Positions 16,306-26,490 are shown, counted from the first letter of the stretch. The stretch: 64,000 nt of DNA from Paenibacillus sp. Soil766 (GCF_001428105.1 NZ_LMSJ01000054.1:244121-308120); one strand, 5' to 3'. The notes: a model not told the origin generated them from the letters alone. A program made the numbers and translations.

Positions 16306-16436
16306 AGTCATCCCTTCTTTCTGAGTCTTCTGCTAATGATGACATGATAATTATACAACGCTTGGCTCACAAAAGAAAAAAGGACAAACCGAAGTGGCGT
16401 TGTCCTGTGGGGTGTGCAATGACCGTTGTCGTATGT

Positions 16437-17096
16437 TTAAACACTTATTTTTTCAAGTACAAATCGAATACACCATAAGTCCCTGCCATAATAGTCAGAC
16501 GTAATCGCATTAACTGGCTTCGTAAAGTCATGATCCCCGACCAGTTGCAAACCCGAAGCCGCAATCAAACTTAGAAAGCTTTCAACATCTACATCCGGAT
16601 AATCAACGGTAATAATCAATTTGCCACTATTTTTCAAGACTCGTTTAAACTCTTGTAGAGAACGAAGCTGTACATCAGTGTCGTCAATATGTTCCATGAC
16701 AGAAATACAGAAAGCTACATCGAACATAGCGTCGTCATATGGCAAATTTGAAATGTCAGAAACAGCGAATTTGGGAATACTTAGAATAGGCAGGTTAATT
16801 TGATCTATATGCTCTTTCCCAATGTTATATTCCAATTCTTTGATAATTTCGTTGGTATCTAAGATACGTTTATCCATGTCGCAAGCGTAAACTTCTTTAC
16901 ATTTGTCCGCTAAATAATACTTAAAGGGATGACCTAATCCACATGCAGCATCTAGAACAATATCACCTTTTTCAACAAAATGGGAAGCCCAAATGTACTC
17001 ATAATGTCTACTCCACCAATGATCAGGCAACCGATAAAAGATGTCCTGATTCTTGGTATCTTCATAAGTAAAAAAGCGAGATGTATCTAAAGCCAT
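16437..17096 (-). CDS. Class I SAM-dependent methyltransferase
   Basis: The 219-residue protein has a Rossmann methyltransferase core: motif I VLDAACGLGHPFKYYLA near residue 45, an acidic end of strand 2 (ACDMDKRIL), motif II FDVAFCISVMEHIDD near residue 130, and VLKNSGKLIITVDYPD. The substrate is unknown; the IFYRLPDHWWSRHYEY N-terminus recalls methyltransferases in glycan or polyketide loci. It is more AT-rich than its neighbours, which suggests later acquisition. The second ATG (17096) is chosen because GGGGGA stands seven bases before it. Confidence 0.88.
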   Translation of the reverse strand: MALDTSRFFTYEDTKNQDIFYRLPDHWWSRHYEYIWASHFVEKGDIVLDAACGLGHPFKYYLADKCKEVYACDMDKRILDTNEIIKELEYNIGKEHIDQINLPILSIPKFAVSDISNLPYDDAMFDVAFCISVMEHIDDTDVQLRSLQEFKRVLKNSGKLIITVDYPDVDVESFLSLIAASGLQLVGDHDFTKPVNAITSDYYGRDLWCIRFVLEKISV

Positions 17097-17137
17097 GCAC
17101 ATTCCCCCGTGAGATCGTTTATATGTATTGTTATTAA

Positions 17138-17836
17138 TTACATATTCTCCAAGATTGTGTATTTCCCTTTATAGGTAGATTTCATGACTCTCCTGCGCCT
17201 AATTGTGCGAATCGCGTGCATACAGCCGATAAGCCCAAGACCTCCAGCCGTGTAGCCCGCCAGCACATCACTTGGATAATGCACACCAAGGTAAATACGA
17301 CTAAGTCCAATACACAGAATGACTAAGACAGCAACGGGTGGTATCAGCCACGCCGTTCTCCATGTTTGACGTACATTCACCCATAACAAGTAGGCAAGTA
17401 AACCATAGAAGACTATGGAAACCATCGCGTGACCACTGGGAAAGCTGAAGCTATCCACCTCTACTAACCAGCCCTCTGCCGATGGACGATCACGTTGAAT
17501 AAGCTCTTTCAACCCGGAATTTAGCAGCCATGCACCAAGTACACCCAAGAATAAGACAATAGTCTCCCATCTATGCTTGAATTTAAAATACAACAGTCCA
17601 GCTACTAGAAAAAAGAGGATAAATTCTGTGGAACCGCTTCCCATAAATGTGAAAACTTTGGCAACAGGTGTCCATGAATCCCCTCGCTGCCCATGGATGT
17701 AACCGCCTACATGTTGATCAAAAGCTTGTAACCATTTCGCCGAAATGCTCTGCGTCAACACAATAAAACTAAGGAGCAGAGCACCTGCTCCCCCTAAGCT
17801 CCAGATCAAATCCCTTGCTACCACTTTCCCCTTCAT
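17138..17836 (-). CDS. PAP2-family membrane phosphatase (PgpB/BcrC-like)
   Basis: The protein (about 232 residues) has six membrane helices and the three PAP2 motifs: KELIQRDRPS near residue 110, SFPSGHAM near 135, and SRIYLGVHYPSDVLAG near 185. It probably dephosphorylates undecaprenyl diphosphate or phosphatidylglycerol phosphate at the outer face of the membrane. Two starts are possible: 17836 (GGGAGGG ten bases upstream) and 17863 (GAGGAAG eleven bases upstream). It follows the TVP38-like gene closely and is likely co-transcribed, a sensible pairing because both families act on membrane lipid carriers. Confidence 0.9.
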   Translation of the reverse strand: MKGKVVARDLIWSLGGAGALLLSFIVLTQSISAKWLQAFDQHVGGYIHGQRGDSWTPVAKVFTFMGSGSTEFILFFLVAGLLYFKFKHRWETIVLFLGVLGAWLLNSGLKELIQRDRPSAEGWLVEVDSFSFPSGHAMVSIVFYGLLAYLLWVNVRQTWRTAWLIPPVAVLVILCIGLSRIYLGVHYPSDVLAGYTAGGLGLIGCMHAIRTIRRRRVMKSTYKGKYTILENM

Positions 17837-17881
17837 CTGTTCAATGCCCTCCCACGGCGACATATTTCTTATTACTTCCTC

Positions 17882-18556
17882 TTACGCTTCCTGGCGCACT
17901 TTGCGCACTTTGCGCCCTTGCCTTTTCTTAATTATCAGTGGAACGATAGCAAAAACCGCATACATCGCTACGGCCCCGAGAAACTTCCATGACCAGATAT
18001 CATTTAAGGAAGCGCCAAAAACGTTATAAACAATCGCTCCCGGAATAATTCCGATAAACGTAGCCCACGTATAGTCCCAGAAACGGATTTTCGATAATCC
18101 GGCCCCATAGCTGATCCCATCGAATGGAAAGAAAGGCATGAGCCGCATATACAGCACCACCATGAAGCCTTTTTCCTCTGCCTTTTGATCAAAGGATAGC
18201 AGCTTAGGGCTTCGTAAAATGCGTTGCATGCTGCCGCGGCCCCATTTGCGTGTTATGTAGAAAGATAGTAATGCTCCTGCACCCGCACCTATAATATCGT
18301 AGATCGTTCCCCAGAAGGCACCAAATACATAGCCCCCATACAGGGTTAATGGCGTTGCCGGAAACAATACCAAAGGCCTGAGTGTATACGCGAGTATATA
18401 TAAGAGCCCGCCTACCGGGCCTAAATCACGCAGCCATCTGGTCACCCAGTTAAGATCTAGATGTTTAAATACACCCGTCCATTTCAAAATTAACAAACCA
18501 AGTACAGCTAGAATGAACCAACTAATTAGCAACCAAAGCGGCTTTGAACGCGCCAT
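17882..18556 (-). CDS. TVP38/TMEM64-family (DedA superfamily, VTT domain) membrane protein
   Basis: The 224-residue protein has the SNARE-associated/VTT domain: RPLVLFPATPLTLYGGYVFG near residue 65, then GALLSFYITRKWGR, LRLMPFFPFDGISYGAG near 140 and FIGIIPGAIVYNVFGASL. Members of the DedA superfamily are lipid transporters or scramblases, including undecaprenyl phosphate recyclers. AAGGAGG stands six bases before the ATG. It is the first gene of a two-gene unit with the PAP2 phosphatase. Confidence 0.93.
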   Translation of the reverse strand: MARSKPLWLLISWFILAVLGLLILKWTGVFKHLDLNWVTRWLRDLGPVGGLLYILAYTLRPLVLFPATPLTLYGGYVFGAFWGTIYDIIGAGAGALLSFYITRKWGRGSMQRILRSPKLLSFDQKAEEKGFMVVLYMRLMPFFPFDGISYGAGLSKIRFWDYTWATFIGIIPGAIVYNVFGASLNDIWSWKFLGAVAMYAVFAIVPLIIKKRQGRKVRKVRQEA

Positions 18557-18768
18557 GGCTCGCCTCCTTCATGCTCCTGATTCCAATCCCAGCCATAGCG
18601 GATGGATCTTCCCTCCATCTTACACAAATATGTTGGTCGATATCAACTTACTCATTGATGCTGACAGTTAGATATGATAAACTGCACCCATCTTCTCTCC
18701 AAGCATATTCCATCATTTCTCATATTGCTTGCCACCTATAATCCCGCACCCACTGGAGGGGCTTATCT

Positions 18769-21084
18769 ATGCTGCTGCGACGCAAAAGTATTTTTCTTAC
18801 GCTATGGCTCTCTTACATTCTCATTCTGCTTATTCCCGTAACAGGTACGTTCATTCTGTATACCAATATGGAAAAAAACATGGTCGATAATGCCAATCGG
18901 TCTAATTTGGCCATGCTTGAACAGGCTCGTCAGGTTGTTGACAACAACTTGCAAGAGATCGAACAGCTTGGCATTCAGATCGCGACACAGCCTAAGCTTC
19001 AAACCTTATGGACGATCAAAGACAGCGAAAAATACATTCAATATGAAGAAGCGGTCCGCGCATTAAGAACGATTCGCAATGGCTCCCCATTTATTGATGA
19101 CTTTTACGTTTACCTACGGGATGAAGACGCCGTAATTTCACCCATTTTGAAAACGGATGCCCCAACCTTTTTCACAAAGTTGTACCCACTCCCTGGTAAA
19201 AACTTGGAGCACGTACGCACGGAGCTTTTAACCGGATATCATTATTTAACTTACTTGCCTACTTCCGCTTCATCGACTGCCGACCCTGCCACTAAAAGCG
19301 TCATTGCCAGTGCAATCTCATTACCTCTTGGCGAGACTAGCAACATCAAAGGCACGATTGTCATGCTTATTAATGAGCAGCAAATCCTTGATCTTCTGAA
19401 AGGTATTCAATGGGTCGATAACGGTACTATGTTCATTCTGGATGAGAAGGGACAAGTGATTATTTCCACCTCAAATACCTACAAACTTTCTCCAAGCCTG
19501 CTCGCTGAAACCCAAAACTCCAATGGTTACGAAACATATAACGCTGATGGCACCACACAAATGCTATCCTTTACAACAGGCACAAGCGGCTGGAAGTATA
19601 TATCCCTTGTTCCCAAAAGTGTTGTCTTAGAGCGCGTGAACGAAATGAAAACATGGGCCATCTATTTGATCATACTAGTAGTCGCTGCTGGAAGTGCTGC
19701 TGCTTATTGGATGGCGTACCGCAGCTATAGTCCAATTCGCGATCTTGTTTATGCCATTAACAAAGGTAAAAATGTGCCACGAAATGGCCCTTCGAACGAA
19801 TACGACTTTATTCGAAACTCCATTGCCGCCTCTGTGGCCGAAGGCAAAGCGCTTGAGCAGCAGCTTGCTGGACATCTCCCGGTCGTGCGTGCCAATTTTT
19901 TGACCCGCTTGTTAAAAGGTGAAGTTGAGCAAACCGAATTAACGGAAGACTCTCTTGCTTTTATGGGCATTAGGCTCCCGCATCACTATGTTAGCGTCAT
20001 CATTCTTGAAGTCGATGAAAGCCGAGATTTTCGGATTGCCGAGAGCGACCGAGATCGTGCGCTCGTGCGGTTTATTTTATTCAATTTGAGCAGTGAATTC
20101 GTTGGTGATTCCGGATATGTCACGGAAACTGATAACAATCGCTTAGCGCTTCTGTTGAATGTCCCCGATGCTTCAGAAGAGACCATTCAGAGTCGAGACC
20201 GATTAATCGCTGAGCTCAAGGGAGTTATCGAGGATCGCTTCCGTATGAAGATCACCGTTGCGACCAGCTCCCTGCATTTGGGCAGACTAGAAGCCTCCCG
20301 ATGCTATATCGAAGCGCTAAATGCGCTAGATTACCGAATTATTCACGGCATTAACGCTGTTATACATTACGATGACATTCGTTACATGGAACGCACTTAT
20401 TATCACTATCCCATGGAGATGGAAGCACAAATCATGAATTGTCTCAAAAGCGGGGATTATGAAGGTGTCGAACGACTTCTAAACGAGCTGTACCAGCACA
20501 ATATGGGTTCTCGTGACACGACGCCTGAACTAGGAAAGTTACTCTTCCTGAATCTGTTAGGAACCGTGCTCAAAGTCACCAGTGCTTTGAAAATCGATGA
20601 GAAACAATGGCAGGAGGACGGCTCAGACCCAGTAAAGCTAATCATTAACAGCACATCGGCAGAAGATATGTTAAAGAAGGTCAAAGAACTTTGCTTATTT
20701 ATTTGCAACAGTGTACAAGAAGCTCGCTCCGAACAGCATGAACGTTGGCAAGAACGAATGAAGCACTATATCGATGAACATTATGGAGATCATTCCCTCA
20801 GTTTAACTTCGATTGCGGATCATTTTGGGATGACGCCTCAATATGTATCCGGATTGTTTAAAAGGCAGTATGGGATCAATTTGACCGATTATATGATTGA
20901 AGTTCGAATGAAAGAGGCAAAGCGCTTACTTGAGGTACCGGGCATGACCGTTCTGCAAGTCGCACAAGGCGTTGGCTATTCGACAGACATAGGCTTTATC
21001 CGTGTTTTCAAAAAAATAGAAGGCATTACCCCTGGAAAGTACCGTGAAATGCAACAACGTGAGGATCATCTGAAGGATGGTTAG
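18769..21084 (+). CDS. Membrane-bound AraC-family sensor-regulator (YesS-like)
   Basis: The 771-residue protein has a helix at residues 12-32, an extracytoplasmic sensor region of about 270 residues (dCache-like), a second helix near 300-320, a cytoplasmic linker, and a C-terminal AraC DNA-binding domain (from about 660) with two helix-turn-helix motifs: DHFGMTPQYVSGLFKRQYG and VAQGVGYSTDIGFIRVFKK. Such proteins sense sugars outside the cell and switch on the adjacent ABC importer. GGAGGGG precedes the ATG. The importer genes follow on the same strand after 147 bases, so they are the likely target. Confidence 0.93.
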   Translation: MLLRRKSIFLTLWLSYILILLIPVTGTFILYTNMEKNMVDNANRSNLAMLEQARQVVDNNLQEIEQLGIQIATQPKLQTLWTIKDSEKYIQYEEAVRALRTIRNGSPFIDDFYVYLRDEDAVISPILKTDAPTFFTKLYPLPGKNLEHVRTELLTGYHYLTYLPTSASSTADPATKSVIASAISLPLGETSNIKGTIVMLINEQQILDLLKGIQWVDNGTMFILDEKGQVIISTSNTYKLSPSLLAETQNSNGYETYNADGTTQMLSFTTGTSGWKYISLVPKSVVLERVNEMKTWAIYLIILVVAAGSAAAYWMAYRSYSPIRDLVYAINKGKNVPRNGPSNEYDFIRNSIAASVAEGKALEQQLAGHLPVVRANFLTRLLKGEVEQTELTEDSLAFMGIRLPHHYVSVIILEVDESRDFRIAESDRDRALVRFILFNLSSEFVGDSGYVTETDNNRLALLLNVPDASEETIQSRDRLIAELKGVIEDRFRMKITVATSSLHLGRLEASRCYIEALNALDYRIIHGINAVIHYDDIRYMERTYYHYPMEMEAQIMNCLKSGDYEGVERLLNELYQHNMGSRDTTPELGKLLFLNLLGTVLKVTSALKIDEKQWQEDGSDPVKLIINSTSAEDMLKKVKELCLFICNSVQEARSEQHERWQERMKHYIDEHYGDHSLSLTSIADHFGMTPQYVSGLFKRQYGINLTDYMIEVRMKEAKRLLEVPGMTVLQVAQGVGYSTDIGFIRVFKKIEGITPGKYREMQQREDHLKDG

Positions 21085-21231
21085 CCCTCCTGAAATACGG
21101 TTTGCCCCTGATCTGAAGGGGGGTTTATCATTCATTAGAACGTATTGTAGGCAGCAAAAGTCTGTTCTTTTATATTGAAATTGCGGACAACAACACCGCA
21201 AAAACAATATGTACAGGAGGGTCACCCACGA

Positions 21232-22881
21232 ATGAACAGAAAGAAAAGAACGATCCAATTAACAGTGATCTCAGCAGCAGCACTCTCAGTCTTCATGGCG
21301 GGCTGTAGCAGCGACACAGCCAAATCAACGCCTGCAGCAGCAGGAACAGCTCCCGCCGTATCGGCAGCGGCTGAAGTCAAATATCCCGCTTCCATTACGT
21401 ACTGGGTACAGCTGAACGGCAATGCAGGCGCGATTATGAAGACGTACAATGAGATGGCTGCCTATAAGGAAATTGAAAAGAAAACCGGAACCAAGGTTGA
21501 ATTCCAGCATCCTCCGACAGGGCAAGAGAAAGACCAATTCAATATTATGCTGGCTTCAGGAAGCTTGACTGATGTGGTGGAATACAACTTCGCCTCAGGC
21601 ACAGGGGCAGCCGCTGCCCAAAGTCCTGATGCTCTGATTAAAGGTAAACAGATTCTGCGTTTGAACGAGTTAATTGAGAAATATGCGCCCAACTTGACCA
21701 AAGTATTGAAGGAACGCCCTGAGTTCCGCAAAATGATGACAACTGATGAAGGCAATATTTATGTCATGCCAAACCTTCTGGGCGACGAGCAGCTAAGCGT
21801 CGTGAACGGCCCGATTTTCCGCAAAGATTGGCTTGATAAGTTGAACTTGAAAGTGCCAACTACCATTCCCGAATGGGAAACGGTCTTGAAGGCATTCCGC
21901 GATAAGGATCCCAACGGCAACGGCAAACAGGATGAGATCCCCTTCTTTATGAATTTGGCCGGCGATTTTGACTTGAACCATCTGTTTGTTGGCGCCTATG
22001 GTATTGCAACGGACTTCTATAACGATAACGGCAAGGTGAAATACGGCCCTATACAGCCCGAGTACAAGGAGTTTCTGGCTACTTTAGCCCGTTGGTACAA
22101 GGAAGGACTTATCGATAAGGACTACGCAAGCATCAAGGATTCCAAGCTTAAGGACAACAAAATTATCAGTAACCAGGTCGGCGCTTACTCCGGTTTTGCC
22201 GGTTCCGGTCTAGGCCGTTACTTAGACTTGGCTAAAGGGACAAACCCAGGCTTCTCCCTCGTAGGAGCCCCCTATCCGAAGCTCAAAGAGGGCGGACCAA
22301 ACCCGCTTGGCCAGTATACGATGCCTTTCGTCGGATACGGCGCAGCCATATCGGCCAAAGCCAAAAACCCGGAGCAAATTATTAGATGGCTCGATTACAA
22401 GTACGGTCCGGAAGGCCACATGCTCATCAACTTCGGCATCGAAGGCGAAAGCTACAAAATGGAGAACGGCTATCCCAAGTACACCGACATGATTATGAAC
22501 AACCCGGATAAGCTGCCGATGACGCAAGCGATGGCTAAATATTTCCAATCCAGCTGGAACGGACCATTCGTTCAGGATAAGCGGGTTATCGAACAATATT
22601 ACACCATTCCTGCGCAGCGTGAAGCACAAAAAACGTGGGCCCAAGCGGATCATTCCAAGCAAATGCCGAGCATTAGTCTGAATGCCGATGAAAGCTCGAA
22701 AACAGCTTCGGTCATGAATGACGTCAAGACCTACAAGGAAGAAATGTTCAATAAATTCGTCATGAACGCAGAACCGATTGAAAGCTTTGATAAGTATGTG
22801 CAAACGATGAAAAGCATGGGGATCGAGGAAGCGATCAAAGTCCGCCAAGCCGCATTGGATCGTTACCTCAGCAGAAAGTAA
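21232..22881 (+). CDS. Extracellular solute-binding lipoprotein of an ABC importer (LplA-like)
   Basis: The 549-residue product has a lipoprotein signal (SVFMAGCSSD, Cys near residue 24) and an Ala-rich linker. The mature part carries YWVQLNGNAGAIMKTYNE, FNIMLASGSLTDVVEYNF, FRKDWLDKLNLKVPTTIPEW and DPNGNGKQDEIPF (a calcium-loop-like segment), typical of the roughly 500-residue Paenibacillus oligosaccharide-binding proteins. The ATG at 21232 has AGGAGGG before it; an in-frame ATG at 21175 would add a non-signal stretch. It heads the SBP-permease-permease operon. No ATPase gene is present, as is usual where a shared MsmX-type ATPase serves many importers. Confidence 0.94.
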   Translation: MNRKKRTIQLTVISAAALSVFMAGCSSDTAKSTPAAAGTAPAVSAAAEVKYPASITYWVQLNGNAGAIMKTYNEMAAYKEIEKKTGTKVEFQHPPTGQEKDQFNIMLASGSLTDVVEYNFASGTGAAAAQSPDALIKGKQILRLNELIEKYAPNLTKVLKERPEFRKMMTTDEGNIYVMPNLLGDEQLSVVNGPIFRKDWLDKLNLKVPTTIPEWETVLKAFRDKDPNGNGKQDEIPFFMNLAGDFDLNHLFVGAYGIATDFYNDNGKVKYGPIQPEYKEFLATLARWYKEGLIDKDYASIKDSKLKDNKIISNQVGAYSGFAGSGLGRYLDLAKGTNPGFSLVGAPYPKLKEGGPNPLGQYTMPFVGYGAAISAKAKNPEQIIRWLDYKYGPEGHMLINFGIEGESYKMENGYPKYTDMIMNNPDKLPMTQAMAKYFQSSWNGPFVQDKRVIEQYYTIPAQREAQKTWAQADHSKQMPSISLNADESSKTASVMNDVKTYKEEMFNKFVMNAEPIESFDKYVQTMKSMGIEEAIKVRQAALDRYLSRK

Positions 22882-22900
22882 GCTAAGCTTCAGACGTAAA

Positions 22901-22934
22901 CATACGGCGCGGGAGAGAATCTTCCCGCCGTATG
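22901..22934 (+). other. Intra-operon hairpin between binding protein and first permease
   Basis: CATACGGCGCGGGA and TTCCCGCCGTATG form a 12-13-bp GC-rich stem with no T run. Such hairpins often protect the upstream mRNA and let the binding protein be made in excess over the permeases. Confidence 0.7.
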
Positions 22935-22987
22935 GCGTCTTTCTGCGTCCATTTTGACAGACTCACCAGCTCAAGGAGGAACTCGCG

Positions 22988-23956
22988 ATGTCCACAGCGC
23001 TCCATCAACAACCTGACTCCGTGAAGCCCGCGGTCGACAAGAACGGGTTCAAGTACCGGTTTATACGCGACGCTAGGCTCAATAAATATATCTATCTCAT
23101 GCTGCTTCCCGTCGTAGTCTATTATGTTCTCTTCTATTATGTTCCGATGTACGGACTGCAGATCGCCTTCAAGGATTATTCTCCTGGTATCGGCATTCTG
23201 CACAGCGACTGGGTTGGCCTGAAACACTTTCAGGATTTCTTCGGCAGCTTTTATTTTTCTCGTATTTTGCGCAATACGCTGCTAATAAGCTTGTATGAAT
23301 TGCTGTTCGCCTTCCCCGCATCCATCGTGCTTGCCCTTTTGCTTAATGAACTGCGCAGCGCAGTGTTGAAGCGTACCGTTCAAACGATTACGTATATGCC
23401 GCATTTTATATCAATTGTGGTCATCTCAGGTATGATGGTTGACTTCCTGGCCCGTGACGGCTTAATAAATAACCTGCTCAGCTCCTTGTTCGGTGTGGAA
23501 CCCATCTCCTACCTGCAGGAGAGCAGTTGGTTTCGTTCCGTCTACATTTCCTCGAATGTATGGCAAAATATCGGTTGGGGCTCCATCATTTATTTGTCAG
23601 CCATGTCAGGCATCGATCCCTCACTCTATGAGGCGGCCAGAGTAGATGGCGCCAATCGTTGGAAGCAGACAATTCATATTACATTGCCGGGTATTATGTC
23701 AACGGTGGTCATCCTGCTTATTTTGCAAATCGGACACTTCATGTCCATCGGAGCCGACAAAATTTTGCTGCTCTATAATCCGACTACTTACGAAACCGCT
23801 GATGTCATCGGAACCTTCGTATATCGGAAAGGGATTCTCGAATCTGACTTCAGTTACAGCGCTGCTGTCGGTCTCTTCAACTCTCTCATTAATTTTACGC
23901 TACTCGTTTTGGCAAATGCTTTGAGCCGGCGCACTAGCGATAACAAGCTTTGGTGA
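22988..23956 (+). CDS. ABC transporter permease (LplB-like, sugar/CUT1)
   Basis: The 322-residue protein has six membrane helices and the permease EAA loop YEAARVDGANRWKQTIHITLPG near residue 218. The N-terminal YIYLMLLPVVVYYVLFYYVPMYGLQIAFKDYSPG pattern, given here in parts, is typical of LplB/YtcP partners. It forms the translocation path with the next permease. AAGGAGG precedes the ATG. Confidence 0.95.
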   Translation: MSTALHQQPDSVKPAVDKNGFKYRFIRDARLNKYIYLMLLPVVVYYVLFYYVPMYGLQIAFKDYSPGIGILHSDWVGLKHFQDFFGSFYFSRILRNTLLISLYELLFAFPASIVLALLLNELRSAVLKRTVQTITYMPHFISIVVISGMMVDFLARDGLINNLLSSLFGVEPISYLQESSWFRSVYISSNVWQNIGWGSIIYLSAMSGIDPSLYEAARVDGANRWKQTIHITLPGIMSTVVILLILQIGHFMSIGADKILLLYNPTTYETADVIGTFVYRKGILESDFSYSAAVGLFNSLINFTLLVLANALSRRTSDNKLW

Positions 23957-23972
23957 AAGGAGGCTCATCCAC

Positions 23973-24848
23973 ATGCGCAGAAGCTGGGGAGAACAACTAT
24001 TCGACCTGTCGAATTCCTTGTTCTTGATCCTATTATCTTTATTTACCTTGTACCCATTCGTCTATGTGTTATTCGCCTCCTTTAGCGACCCGACATGGGC
24101 CATGCAAGTGCGCGGCCTGATTTGGTATCCTAAAGGGCTCAATTGGGAAGCTTATCGAATGGTTTTCCAGAACCCTTCGATTATTACCGGATATACGAAC
24201 ACACTGATGTACGTTGTTTTGGGCACCTCGCTGAACATTCTTATGACCTCATTCGGCGCTTATGCTCTATCTAGACAGCAATTAATGTGGAAAAACCCGG
24301 TCATGTTTTTGATTGTTTTCACGATGTTTTTCAACGGCGGCTTAATTCCAACATACTTGTTAATCAACGACTTAGGCATGGTGGACAGCCGCCTGGCTCT
24401 GATCATTCCCGCTGCAATGAGTGCTTATAACCTTATTATTATGCGTACGGCCTTCATGGGTGTCCCAGTTAGCCTAGAGGAATCGGCCAAGCTTGACGGG
24501 GCCAACGACTTCACCGTCCTATTCCGTGTCATTCTTCCGCTATCGATGCCTGTAGTAGCCGTCATGATTCTCTTCTATGGCGTTGCCCATTGGAATTCTT
24601 GGTTCAGTGCACTCATCTACTTACGCACGCGCGATCTCTACCCGCTCCAGCTTATTCTAAGAGAGATCCTGATCACGAACAGTACCGATTCGATGATGAC
24701 CAACATTGGCGGTTCCGATAAGGTGCCAACCGGAGAAACGATCAAATACGCGACAATTATCGTAGCAACAGCGCCTATTCTTTTCCTCTACCCTTTCCTG
24801 CAAAAGTATTTCGTGAAAGGCGTTATGATCGGCGCGATCAAAGGTTGA
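23973..24848 (+). CDS. ABC transporter permease (LplC/YtcP-like, sugar/CUT1)
   Basis: The 291-residue protein has six helices and the EAA loop LEESAKLDGANDFTVLFRVILP near residue 170. The FLYPFLQKYFVKGVMIGAIKG C-terminus is diagnostic for this permease class. It starts 17 bases after the previous gene with AAAGGAGG in between, so both are translated together. A strong terminator follows and ends the operon. Confidence 0.95.
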   Translation: MRRSWGEQLFDLSNSLFLILLSLFTLYPFVYVLFASFSDPTWAMQVRGLIWYPKGLNWEAYRMVFQNPSIITGYTNTLMYVVLGTSLNILMTSFGAYALSRQQLMWKNPVMFLIVFTMFFNGGLIPTYLLINDLGMVDSRLALIIPAAMSAYNLIIMRTAFMGVPVSLEESAKLDGANDFTVLFRVILPLSMPVVAVMILFYGVAHWNSWFSALIYLRTRDLYPLQLILREILITNSTDSMMTNIGGSDKVPTGETIKYATIIVATAPILFLYPFLQKYFVKGVMIGAIKG

Positions 24849-24866
24849 ATGCGTTTATACAATATG

Positions 24867-24893
24867 AAAAAGAGCGGATACCCGCTCTTTTTT
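24867..24893 (+). terminator. Terminator of the sugar importer operon
   Basis: AAAAAGAGCGG and CCGCTCTTTTTT form a 10-bp stem around a short loop with a T run, 19 bases after the stop codon. Confidence 0.9.
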
Positions 24894-25058
24894 GTGCATT
24901 TCAGGACTCAAACTTAGCATACAGCAACTTGCCTACTCTTATTTAAATTGACATTTCAAAAGGTGGGAATTTACACTATAGTCATATATTGGGATGTAGT
25001 TCTCGAAAGAGTCAACCTTGGCGAACAAATGCCCTATCCAACAAGTTGGGAGATACTT

Positions 25059-26489
25059 ATGAAGAAGATTATCGTTCTACTTCTATTAACTGCGCTATGC
25101 CTCTGGCAGTATGCAAGGACCTCTGCTGCTGGTGAGTACCCCTTCTTGCGGTCGGATTACAGTAAGCTTCGACCTGTAAAGATTGAGCGAGTCACTCCTA
25201 CCAAAGAAATCAAGCAGCTTCAAGGGATTATAAGCGAGGCAAGGGAGAAAGGACTCAAGATCTCAATTGCCGGACAGCGGCACAGCCAAGGTGGACATAC
25301 ATACTACAGGGACGGCATTGTACTGGATATGACCCCATTTAACAAGATTCTCGTCTTCGACGAGAAGGCCAAGACAATTACCGTGCAGTCAGGCGCTACT
25401 TGGGCAGATGTACAGAAGTACATCAATCCTTATGGGCTTGCGGTGAAGACGATGCAGTCGCAAAATATTTTCACCATCGGAGGATCGATCTCTGTAAATG
25501 CACATGGCCGTGACATTCGAAATGGCTCTCTCATTCGTTCGGTCGAATCCTTTCGACTACTGGGGGCAGACGGCCAAATAAGAAATGTTTCACGATTTGA
25601 AAATGCAGAGCTATTCCCGTTGGCCTTGGGAGGATACGGCCTATTCGGTGTCATCATGGACGTGACTCTGTCGCTTACAGATGACGAAGTGTACGAGATG
25701 ACCAGCGAAACAATGCCTACAACAGCCTATTCCGACTACTTCCTTAACCAGGTTAAACAAAATCACGACATCCACATGCATCTCGCACGTATTTCTGTCG
25801 CACCGGATACCTTCTTAACCGAAATGTATGCTACAAATTACAGAGCACGATGGGATCTCCCGCTTACAGATCATAATAAATTGAAACTGAAAGACCGAAA
25901 TGTATGGCCCTTAAAGCTTCTATTTGGACTTAATCGATCCTTCGATTGGGGGAAGAATGCGTTTTGGGACTTACAGCAGTATTTCCTTATTGGAAAGAGT
26001 ACCGTACTATCACGCAACAATGCGATGCGTTCGGAGTCGGATTTTATGGACTATAGTTCGGATACCAAAAATGATCTTCTCCAAGAATTTTTCATTCCCG
26101 TGGAACATTTCAGTGAATTTATTAACGGCATAAAGCCTATCCTCCAAGTAGAACAATTAAACCTATTAAATATTACGGTTCGTTACGTTAATCAGGATGA
26201 GGAAGCGATGCTTTCGTATGCAAAAAGTGACATGTTCGCCCTTGTTTGTCTATTTAACACCCCGCTTAGTAAAGCTGCGCAGGCCCATATGACCCATGGA
26301 ATCCGTCGAATCATCGATCAATTGATGCTCCTAAACGGCTCCTATTATTTGCCCTATGCTCCCTTTCCTTCGGTAGAGCAGTTCCAAACGATTTACCCTA
26401 AGGCGGAGGCCTTCTTCCAAGCAAAAGATAAGTGGGATCCACAACATCTATTTATGAATCAATTCTATGACGATTATAGGGGGCACTAG
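25059..26489 (+). CDS. FAD-binding oxidoreductase (BBE/FAD_binding_4 family), probably exported
   Basis: The 476-residue product begins with a signal or anchor (KKIIVLLLLTALCLW). The FAD domain shows ISIAGQRHSQGGHTYY near residue 70, VLDMTPFNKI, TVQSGATWADVQ and TIGGSISVNAHGRD near 150, as in FAD-linked oxidases of the aldonolactone/alditol oxidase type. The His usually linked covalently to FAD may be in the RHSQGG segment. The substrate is unknown. The ATG at 25059 has GGGAG upstream and gives a clean signal peptide; an upstream in-frame start at 24948 does not. It is coupled to the next gene (1-base gap). Confidence 0.88.
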   Translation: MKKIIVLLLLTALCLWQYARTSAAGEYPFLRSDYSKLRPVKIERVTPTKEIKQLQGIISEAREKGLKISIAGQRHSQGGHTYYRDGIVLDMTPFNKILVFDEKAKTITVQSGATWADVQKYINPYGLAVKTMQSQNIFTIGGSISVNAHGRDIRNGSLIRSVESFRLLGADGQIRNVSRFENAELFPLALGGYGLFGVIMDVTLSLTDDEVYEMTSETMPTTAYSDYFLNQVKQNHDIHMHLARISVAPDTFLTEMYATNYRARWDLPLTDHNKLKLKDRNVWPLKLLFGLNRSFDWGKNAFWDLQQYFLIGKSTVLSRNNAMRSESDFMDYSSDTKNDLLQEFFIPVEHFSEFINGIKPILQVEQLNLLNITVRYVNQDEEAMLSYAKSDMFALVCLFNTPLSKAAQAHMTHGIRRIIDQLMLLNGSYYLPYAPFPSVEQFQTIYPKAEAFFQAKDKWDPQHLFMNQFYDDYRGH

Positions 26490-26490
26490 G

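Noticed and set aside
22222..22848. 208-codon minus-strand frame opposite the solute-binding protein gene
   Set aside because: The plus-strand gene is well supported; the frame has His/Phe-rich shadow composition.
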